A program made the translations under genes and the position numbers. Below are positions 26,559 through 36,077 of a stretch of DNA of 42,582 bases, piece after piece. How positions within the stretch are numbered: position 1 is the first letter of the stretch; every line of letters begins with the position of its first letter. The notes under the pieces were generated by a model. It was given only the letters and a program-made list of their open reading frames with translations. It did not search any database and had not been told where the DNA came from. This stretch comes from Egibacteraceae bacterium (GTDB lineage: Bacteria; Actinomycetota; Nitriliruptoria; Euzebyales; Egibacteraceae), in the NCBI GenBank assembly GCA_030446745.1, contig JAUJMS010000019.1:1-42582 (forward strand), read 5' to 3'.

Positions 26559-26814
26559 CTGATTCCCCTTGGTCGGCGACGCTTCCGTCGTCGTTCGTCT
26601 CACCCACCAGCCCGCCGTGAGACGACGCGTGGACGGCGGCTCGTCGCGCACTGTCCTTCACGGCCCAGGACGCCGTCAAGTGCCTGGCGGGCGGGAGAAC
26701 TCAGCGACGGCGAGTGAGATGAACCGGAGCTTGCTCCTGCACCAAGGATTTGCGCGGACTTCGGCAGGTCGAGGCAGGTCACGCCCCGCCAGTGCCGCTT
26801 GCCATTTCCATGGG

Positions 26815-26820
26815 TATGCT
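26815..26820 (+). promoter_or_regulatory. Leaderless -10 element of the VapB-like antitoxin (TATGCT)
   Basis: TATGCT lies six bases before the ATG at 26827 and no ribosome site is seen. This is the promoter position expected for an autoregulated toxin-antitoxin operon. Confidence 0.45.
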
Positions 26821-26826
26821 GCTGCC

Positions 26827-27072
26827 ATGCGTGTAGCCATCGACCGGGCAGGGCGAATCGTCGTCCCCAAGTCCCTGCGCGACCAGCTGGGGTTGCAGCC
26901 GGGGACCGCGTTGGAGATCCAAGCACGCGACGGGAGGCTCGAACTGGAGCCTGTGCTCAGCGCCATGCGCCTCGTCCGTCGGGGCAAGGGCCTTGTCGCG
27001 ACGACCGACGAGCCGCTCCCGCCGATCGACGCCGAGCACGTCCGCGCGGTCACAGAGTCGCTGCGCCGGTGA
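26827..27072 (+). CDS. vapB: AbrB/MazE-type antitoxin (VapB-like)
   Basis: An 81-residue protein with an N-terminal SpoVT/AbrB swapped-hairpin DNA-binding domain: MRVAIDRAGRIVVPKSLRDQ then LGLQPGTALEIQARDG. The acidic C-terminus (TTDEPLPPIDAEHV) is the usual toxin-binding tail. It ends with GTGA overlapping the start of a PIN-domain toxin gene, the classical antitoxin-toxin arrangement. It would bind and neutralise the toxin and repress the operon through the promoter at 26815. The long open frame upstream of the ATG is not protein-like. Confidence 0.9.
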   Translation: MRVAIDRAGRIVVPKSLRDQLGLQPGTALEIQARDGRLELEPVLSAMRLVRRGKGLVATTDEPLPPIDAEHVRAVTESLRR

Positions 27073-27472
27073 TTGCTGTCGACAGCTCCGTGGCGGTCGC
27101 TGCCTTCGGCGACTGGCACCGACTCAACGACACGGCGCGTGCGGTGCTCGACGAGGACGCGGTCCTGCCGGCGCACGCTCTGCTGGAGACCTATTCCGTG
27201 CTGACGGGCTTCCCCCGCCGCACCGCGCGGCGCCTGACCTCGTCGTCGCGTGGTTGGACGACCGTTTCCCCGTGATTCTCCCGCCGCCACCACCGCGGGA
27301 CCAGCGCGACCTGGTGCGCAGGCTGGCGTCGGCCGGCCGCAGGGGTGGGGCGGTGCACGACGCTGTCGTGGCCCTGACCGCCAGACTGGCGGGTGCTGAG
27401 CTCGTCAGCGCGGATGACCGGGCCGCCGCTACCTACGCCTTGGTCGGCGTCGAGTCCAGACGATTGGCGTGA
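27069..27472 (+). CDS. vapC: PIN-domain RNase toxin (VapC-like), one-base frameshift in this sequence
   Basis: A 134-residue PIN nuclease after repair. The first half reads [17 protein letters not shown] with the first Asp, then [11 protein letters not shown]; the second half, in another frame, reads [26 protein letters not shown] with the remaining acidic residues. The join is in a run of five C at 27212-27216: one more C restores [19 protein letters not shown], a match to the usual LTxLPPPxR segment of VapC proteins. So this is almost surely a consensus error, not an inactivated toxin. VapC toxins cleave RNA, often tRNA or rRNA. The GTG start overlaps the antitoxin stop by four bases. Confidence 0.85.
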
Positions 27473-27488
27473 CAGGGCTGCCGGGCCG

Positions 27489-29491
27489 TCAGGGGGCGGC
27501 GCCCCGGTGGGGTCGACGACGGCGAGGACGGCGCCCGCGTCGACCTGGTCGCCGAGCGCGACGCGCACCGAAGCGACGGTGCCGGGATGGCCGGCGGTGA
27601 CCGCGTGTTGCATCTTCATCGCCTCGACGGTGACCAGAGCGTCGCCCGCCGCGACGGCCTGACCCGGTTCGACGTGCACCGCGACGACGGAGCCAGGCAT
27701 CGGCGCGACGCTCGCTCCGGGGACGGCGGCGGCGGCGGGCCGCGGGAAGCGCGGCTGCTCGACGAGACTCACCTGGCCGTCGGGAGCAGCACGTGCCGTT
27801 CGTCGCCGCTGATCGAGAGCGTGGCGGCGACGCGGTGCCCGTCGATCTCCAGCGTCATGTCGACGCCGTCGCGGTCGAGGATCGCGACGTCGTACTCGCC
27901 ATCGTCGACGCGCATCCGGTAACGGCCGTCGCGCCGGCGGGCGTAGCGCAGCTCGACGGTGCGCCCCGCGACGGTGTACGCGACGACCGCCTCGCCCGGC
28001 GACGCGTTGCTGAACCCGGCGGGGATGCTGGCCACATCACGGGCGGCGGCGCGGTCGGCGATGCCGGCCGCGGTCGCGGTGATCACCGCGCGCGTGACCC
28101 GCTGCTCACACGGGACGAACGTCCGCGCCGCAGCGTCGGGAAAGCGCGTCGCCAAGAAGTTGGTCGTCGTGGCGCCGGCGAGAAACGCCTCGTCGCGCAG
28201 CACCGCGACGAGCAGGTCGCGGTTGGTGCGCACGCCGTCGACAAGCGTGCGCTCCAGCGCGCGCGCGAGCACCGCCGCCGCCTCAGAGCGGGTCGGGGCG
28301 TGCGCGATGACCTTCGCGAGCAGCGCGTCGTAGAAGGCCGGGACGGCGCTGCGCGCCGCCACGCCGGTGTCCCAGCGGATCCCCGGCCCCTCACCCCGGA
28401 TGAGCGCGCACAGCGTGCCGCTGGCCGGTAGATAGTCGTTGGCCGGGTCCTCCGCGTACAGCCGCGCCTCGATGGCGTGGCCGCGCAGCACGAGGTCTCC
28501 CTGGCGGAACGGCAACGGCTCGCCGCGTGCGACCAGCAGCTGCAGGCGCACGAGGTCGAGGCCGGTGACCGCCTCGGTGACGGGGTGCTCGACCTGCAGC
28601 CGCGTGTTCATCTCGAGGAACGCGTAGCCGACGATCGCCCCGTCGCGCTCCTCGGCGAGGAACTCGACGGTCCCCGCGTTGGTGTAGCCGACCGCGGCGG
28701 CGGCGCGCACCGCGGCCTGGCCGAGCTCGTCGCGCAGCTGCGCGCTGACCGATGGCGACGGCGCCTCTTCGATGACCTTCTGGTGACGGCGCTGGATGGA
28801 GCACTCGCGCTCGAACAGGTGCACGACGCTGCCGTGGACGTCGCCGAGCACCTGCACCTCGATGTGTCGTGGCCGCTCGACGTAGCGCTCGAGGAACACG
28901 CGCCCGTCACCGAACGCGCTCGCCGCCTCCCGGCTGGACGCGGCGACAGCGTCGGGCAGCGCGCCGGCGTTGCGCACGACGCGCATGCCGCGACCGCCGC
29001 CGCCGGCGGCCGCCTTGACGAGCAGCGGGAAGCCGACCGCGCCGCCGGCGGCCGCCAAGTCTGTCGTCGCGTCGACCTCGACGCCGTCGAGCACCGGCAC
29101 CCCGGCCGCCGCAATCCGTCGCTTGGCCGCGACCTTGTCGCCCATGGCGGCGATGGCGGCGGGGCGGACCGACCCAGACGAGGCCGGCGTCCTGCACCGC
29201 GGTCGCGAAGGCGGCGTTCTCCGACAGAAACCCGTAGCCGGGATGGACGGCGTCCGCGCCGGTGCGCCGGGCAGCCGCCAGGATCGCGTCGGGGCGCAGG
29301 TACGACTCGGCTGGCGACGCGCCGGCGATGCGCACCGCCTCGTCGCAGGCACGGACGTGCAGCGCGTCGGCGTCTGCGTCGGAGAACACCGCGACCGTGG
29401 CGATGCCCATCGCCGAGCAGGTGCGCGCGATGCGCACGACGATCTCGCCGCGGTTGGCGATGAGCAGCTTGCCGATGTCCGCCACGGTCAC
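27489..29491 (-). CDS. Acyl-CoA carboxylase alpha subunit: biotin carboxylase plus biotin carrier (frameshifted)
   Basis: About 668 residues after repair. Biotin carboxylase (1-450): [17 protein letters not shown], the ATP-grasp loop [29 protein letters not shown] middle linker domain follows, then a biotinyl domain with EAMKMQHAV, whose Lys carries biotin. Breaks: near 29163 (two bases missing; repaired [14 protein letters not shown]), at 27777 (one G missing on the minus strand; repaired [16 protein letters not shown]), and at 27492-27496, where one more base puts a TGA at 27489-27491 right after GAPPP. The last repair makes the gene stop before the VapC gene instead of running through it. 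The GTG start overlaps the beta-subunit stop. With the beta subunit it carboxylates an acyl-CoA; the substrate may be a terpene-type or branched acyl-CoA given the AtuA neighbour. Confidence 0.88.
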
Positions 29492-31072
29492 ATGCGGAAC
29501 ACGCCGTAGCCGCGCGTCCCGGCGACGACGCCGTTGGCGACGGCCGCGAGCGCGAGCCCGAGGACGTGGCGGGTGTCTCGCGGGTCGATGATGCCGTCGT
29601 CCCAGCCGCGACCGGTGGCGTAGAAGGCGTTGGACTGGCGCTCGATCTGCTCCTCGACGGCCGACTCGTCGGTGATCGCCCCGACGAGCTTCAGCACCCC
29701 GGCGAGCTGCCGCGGCCCCATCACGGCGATGTGCGAGTTCGGCCAGCTGAACAGGAAACGAGGGTCGTACGCCCGCCCCGACATACCGTAGTTGCCGGCG
29801 CCGTACGACGCGCCCATCAACACCGTCAGGTGCGGCACCTCGAGTTGCTCACCGCGTTGATGAGCTTCGCGCCGTCCTTGACGATGCCGCCGCGCTCGTA
29901 GCTCGTGCCGACCATGAAGCCGGTGATGTTCTGCAGGAACAGGATCGGCGTGTCGTGGTGGTTGCACAGCTGCACGAACTGCGCGCCCTTCTCGGCCTCC
30001 TCGCTGAACAGCACGCCGTTGTTCGCGAGCACCCCGATGGCGAACCCGTGCACGGATCCCCAGCCGGTGACGAGCTGGCGCCCGTAGGCGGTCTTGAACT
30101 CCTCGAAGCGTGAGCCGTCGAGGATCCGCGCGAGCACCGCGCGCGCCTCGAAGCCCTCGCGCGCGTCGGCGGGGACGACGCCGAGCAGCTCCTCCGGGTC
30201 GTGCACCGGTTCGTCGGCGAGCAGCGTCGGTCTGTTGCCGGGGCGCCGGTTGAAGTGGCCGACGATCTGGCGGGCGATGCGGATGGCGTCACGCTCGTCG
30301 TCAGCGAGGTAGTCGCCGAGCCCCGAGACCTCAGCATGCATCTGCGCCCCGCCGAGCGACTCCTCGTCGGCGTCCTCCCCGTCGCCATCTTCACCAGCGG
30401 CGGCCCGCCGAGGAACACCCGGGAACGCTCGCGGATGAGCACGACGTAGTCGCTCATGCCAGGCACGTACGCGCCACCGGCCGTCGACGAGCCGAACACC
30501 ACCGACACCGTAGGGATGCCCGCCTTCGACAGCGCGGTGAGGTCGCGGAACGTCCGGCCGCCGGGCACGAAGATGTCGGCCTGCACCCGCAGGTCCGCGC
30601 CGGCCGACTCGGTGAGGTTGATGACCGGCAGGCGGTTCTCGCGCGCGATCTGCAGCCCGCGCTGTGCCTTGTCGACCGAGTACAGGTTCGACGCGCCGCC
30701 CTTGACCGTCGGGTCGTTGGCGGTGACCAGGCACGCCACGCCGGCGACCCAGCCGATGCCCTGCACGATCGAGCCGCCGGGGTGGAACTCGCTGCCCCAG
30801 CCGATGAGCGGCTGCAGCTCGAGGAACGGGCTGTCGCGGTCGAGCAGCAGGCGCACCCGGTCGCGGACGGGAAGCTTCCCGCGCTCGCGGTGGCGCGCGA
30901 CCCGGTCCGCTCCGCCGCCGGCGGCGGCGGCCGCGAGCGCGTCCTCGAGCTGCGCGACCAGCGCGAGGTTGGCGGCGCGGTTGCGACCGTACGCCGCAGA
31001 GCCGGGATCGACGGCCGAGGACAGCACGTCGCCGGACGACGCCGGGTCGGGGCGCGGTGCTCCGGCTGTCAT
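29488..31072 (-). CDS. Acyl-CoA carboxylase beta subunit (carboxyltransferase), frameshifted
   Basis: 528 residues after repair, the normal size for methylcrotonyl/geranyl-CoA carboxylase beta subunits. Three frames join: first [36 protein letters not shown] and [11 protein letters not shown]; then [19 protein letters not shown] and [15 protein letters not shown]; then [20 protein letters not shown] to GYGVFRM. One missing G near 30377-30380 and one missing base near 29841 account for both breaks and restore unbroken family motifs. The CoA-binding (oxyanion) segments around GGAYVPG and GAGNYGM are intact. The ATG at 31072 overlaps the AtuA-family stop by four bases and the stop overlaps the alpha subunit start, so AtuA, beta and alpha form one coupled operon. 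Confidence 0.88.
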
Positions 31073-32907
31073 GTCGGCTCGCCGGTGTGCACACGAGACT
31101 GCTCGCCCGGAGCGACGAGCGTCACGGGCAGGTCGACGAGGCGCGCGCGCAGGTACTCTCCGAGCGCCTTCGCCTGACCGTCGAGGCGCGTCGGCGTGGC
31201 GGCGCCCTGGCCGAGCAGGTCGTGCACGACGAAGTTGACCGCTCGGACCAGCGGAAAGTCGAAGCGGGTCACCGGCAGGCCGCCGAGGTCCGGCAGCAGC
31301 CCACGCAGCCGCTCGACGGTCAACTCGTGCCACAGCCACGCGTAGGCGTCGTCGCTGCGCGCCCACACGGCGACGTTCGCGTCGCCGCCCTTGTCCCCCG
31401 ACCGCGCGCCGAACACCCGGCCCAGCGGCAGCCGGGCGGTGCGGGTGCGGCGACGCGGCGGCGGGGGCGGCACGGGCGCTTGGTCGATCGGCGACGTGCC
31501 CGTTATGGCGTGGTCGCCGATCGCTGGGGTCGCCACCGTGTGGGCGCGCCCGGGGACGTGGACGGTCACCGGGACCGCGGTGGCCGGGACCGCCGCCGGC
31601 CAGAACGCCACCTGCGGCTCGGCGCGGCCGGGCGGCGCGGTGAGGTACGCGCCGGGCACGGACGCGAGCGGCAGCGCGGCGATCGCCGCGGCGAACGGCG
31701 CGTCGACCGGTTCGCGTTGCGGTGCGGTCGCCTCGATCACCAGGCGTGCCGTCATGCCCTCCTGCGAGGTCGCGTCGGGCGTGTCGGTGCGGCGCAGCTC
31801 GGTGCGCACCGTCGCCGCGGCCGCGGCGTCGCCGAGCCGGTCGACCAGCTGGCCCTCGACGTCGACGGCCTTGTCGACGATGTCGAGGCCGGTGAGCAGG
31901 ACGGTCGCGGTGTTGCGGTAGCCGGCGACGTAGTGGCAGCCCACCTTCAGCGTCGCGGGGGCCGGCTCGCCGCGCGCGCCGCGGACGGCGACGCGGTCAA
32001 CGCCGGCGTGGCGCAGCGCCACGGTGTCGAAGCGCGCGACGACGTCGGGGTTGACGTAGCGCGGGCCGGCGATCTCGTAGAGCAACTGCTCGGTGACCGT
32101 CCCGACGGTCACCTCACCGCCGCTCGCCGGCTGCTTGGTGACGACGCAGCTGCCGTCGGCGGCGACCTCGACGATGGGGAAGCCGAGCCGCTCGCGCCGG
32201 GGGATCTCACGGAAGAACGAGTAGTTGCCGCCGGTGACCTGCGTGCCGCACTCGACGAGGTGGCCCGCGACGACCGCCCCCGCCAACGCGTCCCACGCGT
32301 CGGACGGCCAACGGAACCACCACGCGGCCGGTCCCGCGACCAGCGACGCGTCGGTCACGCGCGGGCAGACCACGACGTCGGCCCCGTCGCCCAGTGCCGC
32401 CGCGATCCCCCAGGCGCCGAGGTAGGCGCTCGCGGTGAGCGGCTCGCCGGGAAGGTCGCGCGACGGGTCGTCGAGATGGGCGAGCGCCACTCCGTCGCGG
32501 CGCAGCTCGGCCAAACGCGGCAGGAGGTCGTCGCCGTCGAGGTACGCGACGGTCGGGGACAGCCCCAGCCGCGCGGCGAGCCGCTCCACCTCCTCGGCCA
32601 GCCTCCCGGGCTCGAGACCACCCGCGTTGGTCACGATCCGCACCCCGCGCTGCAGCGCGCTGCCGAGCACGTCCTCGAGCTGGCTCAGGAACGTCGCCGC
32701 GTAGCCGGGGCGGCCGCGGCTGCGCACCTTCGCCAGCACGTACATCGTGACCTCGGCGAGGTAGTCGCCGGTGAGCACGTCGAGCGGGCCGCCGTCGAGC
32801 AGCTCCCGCGCCGCGGACGCCCGGTCGCCGTAGTAGCCGGAGCAGTTGGCGATCCGGACGGGACGCTGCCCGCGGTCCGTCGGGCCGGGGCGTTGCTCGT
32901 GCGTGAC
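31069..32907 (-). CDS. AtuA family protein (acyclic terpene utilisation type)
   Basis: About 612 residues. The N-terminal AtuA domain (DUF1446) starts with [20 protein letters not shown] and [14 protein letters not shown]; the C-terminal small domain has [20 protein letters not shown]. The function of AtuA is unproven, but it is found with geranyl-CoA carboxylase in citronellol/geraniol breakdown, and here it is coupled (ATGA) to acyl-CoA carboxylase beta and alpha. The start is a problem: the conserved N-terminus extends well upstream of the first possible start (GTG 32778), yet no ATG, GTG or TTG occurs in any frame between 32957 and the conserved segment. GTC at 32907, six bases after AGG, is where a GTG would be expected, so one wrong base is suspected. 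Other terpene genes are absent here. Confidence 0.85.
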   Translation of the reverse strand, partial: VTHEQRPGPTDRGQRPVRIANCSGYYGDRASAARELLDGGPLDVLTGDYLAEVTMYVLAKVRSRGRPGYAATFLSQLEDVLGSALQRGVRIVTNAGGLEPGRLAEEVERLAARLGLSPTVAYLDGDDLLPRLAELRRDGVALAHLDDPSRDLPGEPLTASAYLGAWGIAAALGDGADVVVCPRVTDASLVAGPAAWWFRWPSDAWDALAGAVVAGHLVECGTQVTGGNYSFFREIPRRERLGFPIVEVAADGSCVVTKQPASGGEVTVGTVTEQLLYEIAGPRYVNPDVVARFDTVALRHAGVDRVAVRGARGEPAPATLKVGCHYVAGYRNTATVLLTGLDIVDKAVDVEGQLVDRLGDAAAAATVRTELRRTDTPDATSQEGMTARLVIEATAPQREPVDAPFAAAIAALPLASVPGAYLTAPPGRAEPQVAFWPAAVPATAVPVTVHVPGRAHTVATPAIGDHAITGTSPIDQAPVPPPPPRRRTRTARLPLGRVFGARSGDKGGDANVAVWARSDDAYAWLWHELTVERLRGLLPDLGGLPVTRFDFPLVRAVNFVVHDLLGQGAATPTRLDGQAKALGEYLRARLVDLPVTLVAPGEQSRVHTGEPT

Positions 32908-32956
32908 GGTCCTGCCTGTTCGCCGGCGGTGCTGTGGTGCGCGTGAACGCGTCGGC

Positions 32957-34102
32957 TCAGGGTGCCAGACGGAAGGTGGTCAGGGTGCCGGTCGCGGCGT
33001 CGGTCGCGTAGATCACGTCGCCGGCGACCTCGACGTCCATGGCGTAGGGCGCGATCGCGCGGAACTCGCCGCCGGTGTTGCCGTCGCCGAGGTCGGTGGT
33101 CGCGGCGCTGGGCGCCCCGGCCGCGCAGCAGGCGTCGAGCACGCCGGCCGGGAGGGCCGGCTGCCCGGGACTCGTCCGGCTGCGTTCGACGATGGCCGCG
33201 AGGTTCGTCGCGTCGAGCTCGATAAGGCGCGGCAGGCGCTTGTCGTCGAACCAGTACTCGGTCGCGGCGTAGATCGTCCGGCCGGTCGCCGTCGCGCGGA
33301 CCTCGATGTCGGCGAGTCCTTGTCCGCCCCACGACCCCAGCTTCTTCGGGGCGGCGGGCGACGAGAAGTCGTAGACGTCCAGACCCGTCCTCCCCGTGGC
33401 CACGTAGAGCAGGGGATGCCGAGCACGGGGTCCTTCGCCTCGATCACGACGCCAGCCGACGCGGGACCGCCGACCTTGGTGGCGGCAGGGCGTCGGCGAA
33501 CAGCGGCACCAGCCGCCCGCCCGCGGGAGTGCGAACGAACCGGAAGACCGTCACCCCGGCGACCGCGTCGAGCGTGACGACGTACTCGGCGTCGGCGGTC
33601 GCGTGGTACGCGACGCGCCAGGTCCCGCCGCCGGGCACGTAGTCGGCCTGCCGCGGCTGTGTCGGGTCGGCGGCGTCGATGACATGCAGACCGTCGTTGG
33701 AGAAGCTGTGGGTCTGGCGGGCGTAGAAGACGTAGCGCCCGTCGGCCGAGAACGCGACGTCGCCGTCGAACGGGTCGTCGAGCTGCGCGGTGTTGCCGTC
33801 GTAACGCCCGAGCACCCGCGGGGTGGCCGGGTCCGACACGTCGACGAACGCGACGCGGCCATCCTCGCGCTGGACCACCGCGGCGAGCGTGCCGCGCACC
33901 TCGACCTGGCCGACGCCGACGTCGGCCGACACCTCGACCGCGCCGAGCTTGACCATGCCGCACGAGGGCGCTCGTGGGGACCGGTGTGCGCGCCGTGCAG
34001 CGCGCAGCCGGCGACGTCGCCGACGGCGGCGGTTGGCCCGCCGACGGCGAGCGCTGCCACGAGCGCGGTGACCAGCGAGACCAGGGTGCGGCGCATCGTC
34101 AT
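32957..34102 (-). CDS. Secreted beta-propeller protein (three frameshifts in this sequence)
   Basis: About 382 residues after repair. A signal peptide (MTMRRTLVSLVTALVAALAVG, then PTAAVGD) starts at ATG 34102. The mature part has repeated blades: AAVVQREDGRVAFVDVSDPATPRVLG, GLHVIDAADPTQPRQ, TGLDVYDFSSPAAPKKLG and VIYATDAATGTLTTF, the LVIVD/YncE-like pattern. The frame breaks at about 33967, 33485 and 33413; each is repaired by one extra base in a short C or G run, giving HERPSCGMVKLG, ALPATKVGGP and LGIPLLYVATG. It ends about 50 bases before the AtuA gene and could be cotranscribed with it. Function unknown; perhaps ligand binding on the cell surface. Confidence 0.85.
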
Positions 34103-34282
34103 GCCGGGGCATTCGCCGCCGGCACGGCGGTTCCCTGCCTGCATGCGACACGGGGCGATTTCCCGGGTCGCCGGCGCTGCTAGCCTGCAGGGGCGAGCAC
34201 TGCCAGTCGCGCGGCACCATGAGCGGTGTGCACCCCGCGGTCGACGGTGCGGCATCGCTGCCGCCAGGCGGCGCTCCCGCCG

Positions 34283-34355
34283 GCGCCCGTAGCTCAGGGG
34301 ACAGAGCGAGCGGCTTCTATCCGCTTGGTCGGGGGTTCGAATCCTCCCGGGCGCG
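34283..34355 (+). tRNA. tRNA-Arg (anticodon TCT)
   Basis: 73 bases. Acceptor GCGCCCG pairs with CGGGCGC, discriminator G. Anticodon loop CTTCTAT between AGCGG and CCGCT gives TCT, reading AGA. T arm GGGGG TTCGAAT CCTCC with one G-U. TAGCCT at about 34180 is a possible -10. First of three tRNAs. Confidence 0.94.
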
Positions 34356-34401
34356 CGTGTAGCCTTGCCAGCCTGCGCCGCGACTCGTCGCCGGCGCCCA
34401 T

Positions 34402-34476
34402 GGTGGCCGTAGCTCAGTTGGCTAGAGCGCCGCGTTGTGGTCGCGGAGGTCGCGGGTTCGAAACCCGTCGGTCACC
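34402..34476 (+). tRNA. tRNA-His (anticodon GTG)
   Basis: 75 bases including the extra 5' G at 34402, which pairs with discriminator C at 34476, the identity feature of tRNA-His. Acceptor GTGGCCG pairs with CGGTCAC including one G-U. Anticodon loop TTGTGGT between CCGCG and CGCGG gives GTG. TAGCCT at 34361 is a -10 candidate. Confidence 0.95.
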
Positions 34477-34514
34477 CGTAGGACTGCGACGTCAGTATGA
34501 TGTCGTCGCACGCT

Positions 34515-34587
34515 GGGTCGCTAGCTCAACTGGCAGAGCACTCGCCTCTTAAGCGAATGGTTCGGAGTTCGATCCTCCGGCGACCCA
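34515..34587 (+). tRNA. tRNA-Lys (anticodon CTT)
   Basis: 73 bases. Acceptor GGGTCGC pairs with GCGACCC, discriminator A. Anticodon loop CTCTTAA gives CTT, reading AAG. T arm CGGAG TTCGATC CTCCG. TATGAT at 34496-34501 is a -10 candidate. The antisense strand of this gene is read as the end of the HNH gene. Confidence 0.95.
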
Positions 34588-35052
34588 CAGGAGGCTATTG
34601 CGCCTCGTCGTAGCCTTGTTGAATCCGCCCGTCCCGAGTTGCGGAACGTATACGTGGCAGTTCGCGCACACCACCTCACACTTTGCCATCTCTGCGACAA
34701 GCACTACGGTAGGCGCATAGTTCTTTAGGTGCGCGACGTTGCCAAGCTTCCGCCCACGAATGTGGTCGAAGTCCACGGCACACGGCGGGAACCGACCATT
34801 GCAATCGGCGCACGGTTGCGACTTGGCTTCTCTCACCAGTGCCTGGTTGCGCGCTCGGAGCGCTCTGCGGATCGCGGCAACGTCCGCCAAGTGCCGCTCT
34901 CGATTGCGTTGGTACCACTGGCGCTGGTACGCAGCCTTGCATGGCCGACAGTGAGTATGACGCTTGCCCCCTGCCTTCGTCCGGAGCGGAAAGGCGTCGT
35001 ATGGCAGCAGTGCCCCACATCGTGCGCAGTTCCTGAACAGCTCGTTGTTCAT
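34549..35052 (-). CDS. HNH endonuclease-like protein ending inside antisense tRNA-Lys
   Basis: A 167-residue zinc-binding HNH protein. The N-terminus has a treble-clef-like pair (CARCGALLPYDAF and HCRPCKAAYQ), then a basic helix (WYQRNRERHLADVAAIRRALR), then the HNH core: CADCNGRF, VDFDHIRGRKLGNV with catalytic His, and CEVVCANCHVYV. This layout is common in small phage and mobile HNH proteins. The last 13 or so codons are antisense to tRNA-Lys. GC of the gene is clearly lower than the surroundings (53% counted for 34681-34740, against over 70% nearby), and codon use differs, so it was probably acquired and landed at the tRNA 3' end. No homing intron or other phage gene is seen. Confidence 0.85.
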   Translation of the reverse strand: MNNELFRNCARCGALLPYDAFPLRTKAGGKRHTHCRPCKAAYQRQWYQRNRERHLADVAAIRRALRARNQALVREAKSQPCADCNGRFPPCAVDFDHIRGRKLGNVAHLKNYAPTVVLVAEMAKCEVVCANCHVYVPQLGTGGFNKATTRRNSLLWVAGGSNSEPFA

Positions 35053-35142
35053 GCCATAGTGTCGCAGCAGGGTGCGACATACTTTGCCGCCAGAGCACCG
35101 GGATGTGGAAACAACGGGACGCGTATTGCGTGCAAGAACGCA

Positions 35143-35177
35143 ACAGCCCCCGCCCCGTACCTGCGGGCGGGGGCTGT
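35143..35177 (-). terminator. Strong hairpin terminator of the secreted protein gene
   Basis: Perfect 13-bp stem ACAGCCCCCGCCC / GGGCGGGGGCTGT around a 9-base loop, 16 bases after the stop at 35193 on the minus strand, followed by TTGCGTTCTT. It separates that gene from the HNH gene. Being symmetrical, it may act on both strands. Confidence 0.8.
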
Positions 35178-35192
35178 CATGGACAGCGTGGG

Positions 35193-35957
35193 CTATGGGG
35201 CAGGCGTCGGCTCCTTGGCGGGGGCCTCCTCGGCCGGCGGCGCCTCTCCGCACGCCACCTCGGTGCCCGACGGGATGACGAACGGGACGGGGTTGCCCTG
35301 GTCGTCGGTGGCGAGGTCCATCGTGTCGAGCGGGAACAGGCTGCTGGTGACGAAGGCTGCCGGGGCGGCGCTGATCGAGCCGCCGAAGATGTTGGTACCG
35401 GCGGTGATGGCCGAGCACGGGTTCGCCTTGATGAGCGTCGTCGGGACCGGCACGGTGATCGTCTTCGCCGCCACGTCGAAGCGCGCCCGGACCAGGCCGA
35501 TCTCCTTGCACACCGTGACGTTGCCGGCCTCGCACAGCGCGCAGTCGCCGCGCACCGAGAACGGCTGCAGCCCCGGGTGCGCGGCGGCGGGCAGGTGCCG
35601 GCCGTCGGGTCGCAGGTGCCGCGGCTGAAGTTCGTGAACTTGCCGTCGAGCTGGACGACGTTGCCGTCGACGAGGTCGACGAGCATGTCCCACGTGTAGC
35701 GGCTGACCTCGGGCGCACCACCCGACCAGGTCCTGGCCGAGCGCGTCACCGACCATGCCGGCTTCGGCGCCACCGCCCCAGTCGCCCTTGTCGTCAGTGC
35801 CGACCTCCACCGTGGGCACGTAGGGCGCCGCCGGGGGGTGGCTGGATGCACCGGCGGCCGGTGCCAGTAGCAGCACGGCCGCGGCGACGGCCGCGGTCAG
35901 GGCTTTGCTTGTACGTGATCCTCTCGGGTTGCCCGAACCGCGCGGGCATACGGACAT
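35193..35957 (-). CDS. Secreted hypothetical protein (two compensating frameshifts)
   Basis: About 254 residues. The signal peptide (SKALTAAVAAAVLLLAPAAG then ASSHP) is clear, and GAGGAA lies about 8 bases before the ATG at 35957. After it come PYVPTVEVGTDDKGDWGGGAEAG and, in a second frame, APEVSRYTWDMLVDLVDGNV and QLDGKFTNFSRGTCDP; the original frame resumes with AHPGLQPFSVRGDCALC and continues to TVPVPTTLIKANPC. Breaks fall near 35727 and 35585 and cancel out, so both are probably sequence errors. Several Cys residues (CDP, CPP, CALC, VCKE, NPC, VAC) suggest disulfides. The C-terminus is Glu/Pro/Ala rich. I do not recognise the family. A terminator follows. Confidence 0.78.
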   Translation of the reverse strand: MSVCPRGSGNPRGSRTSKALTAAVAAAVLLLAPAAGASSHPPAAPYVPTVEVGTDDKGDWGGGAEAGMVGDALGQDLVGWCARGQPLHVGHARRPRRRQRRPARRQVHELQPRHLRPDGRHLPAAAHPGLQPFSVRGDCALCEAGNVTVCKEIGLVRARFDVAAKTITVPVPTTLIKANPCSAITAGTNIFGGSISAAPAAFVTSSLFPLDTMDLATDDQGNPVPFVIPSGTEVACGEAPPAEEAPAKEPTPAP

Positions 35958-36077
35958 CGTGGGGTTCCTCGACGGACCAGCGGCCAATTCCTGCCGCGAT
36001 CGCCCCGTTTCGGCCGTGTCGCCGTACGCTGGAGGCTGGACACATGAGCTGCGTGACGCAGCACCGAGAGGACGGCG

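Noticed and set aside
27191..27488. Biotinyl-domain frame running antisense through the VapC gene
   Set aside because: One extra base in the run at 27492-27496 gives a stop at 27489-27491, so the extension is an artefact of a missing base.
27489..27772. Separate biotin carrier gene with a GTGA overlap
   Set aside because: Restoring one base at 27777 makes the usual single polypeptide with the conserved [10 protein letters not shown] linker, so a frameshift is more likely than a split gene.
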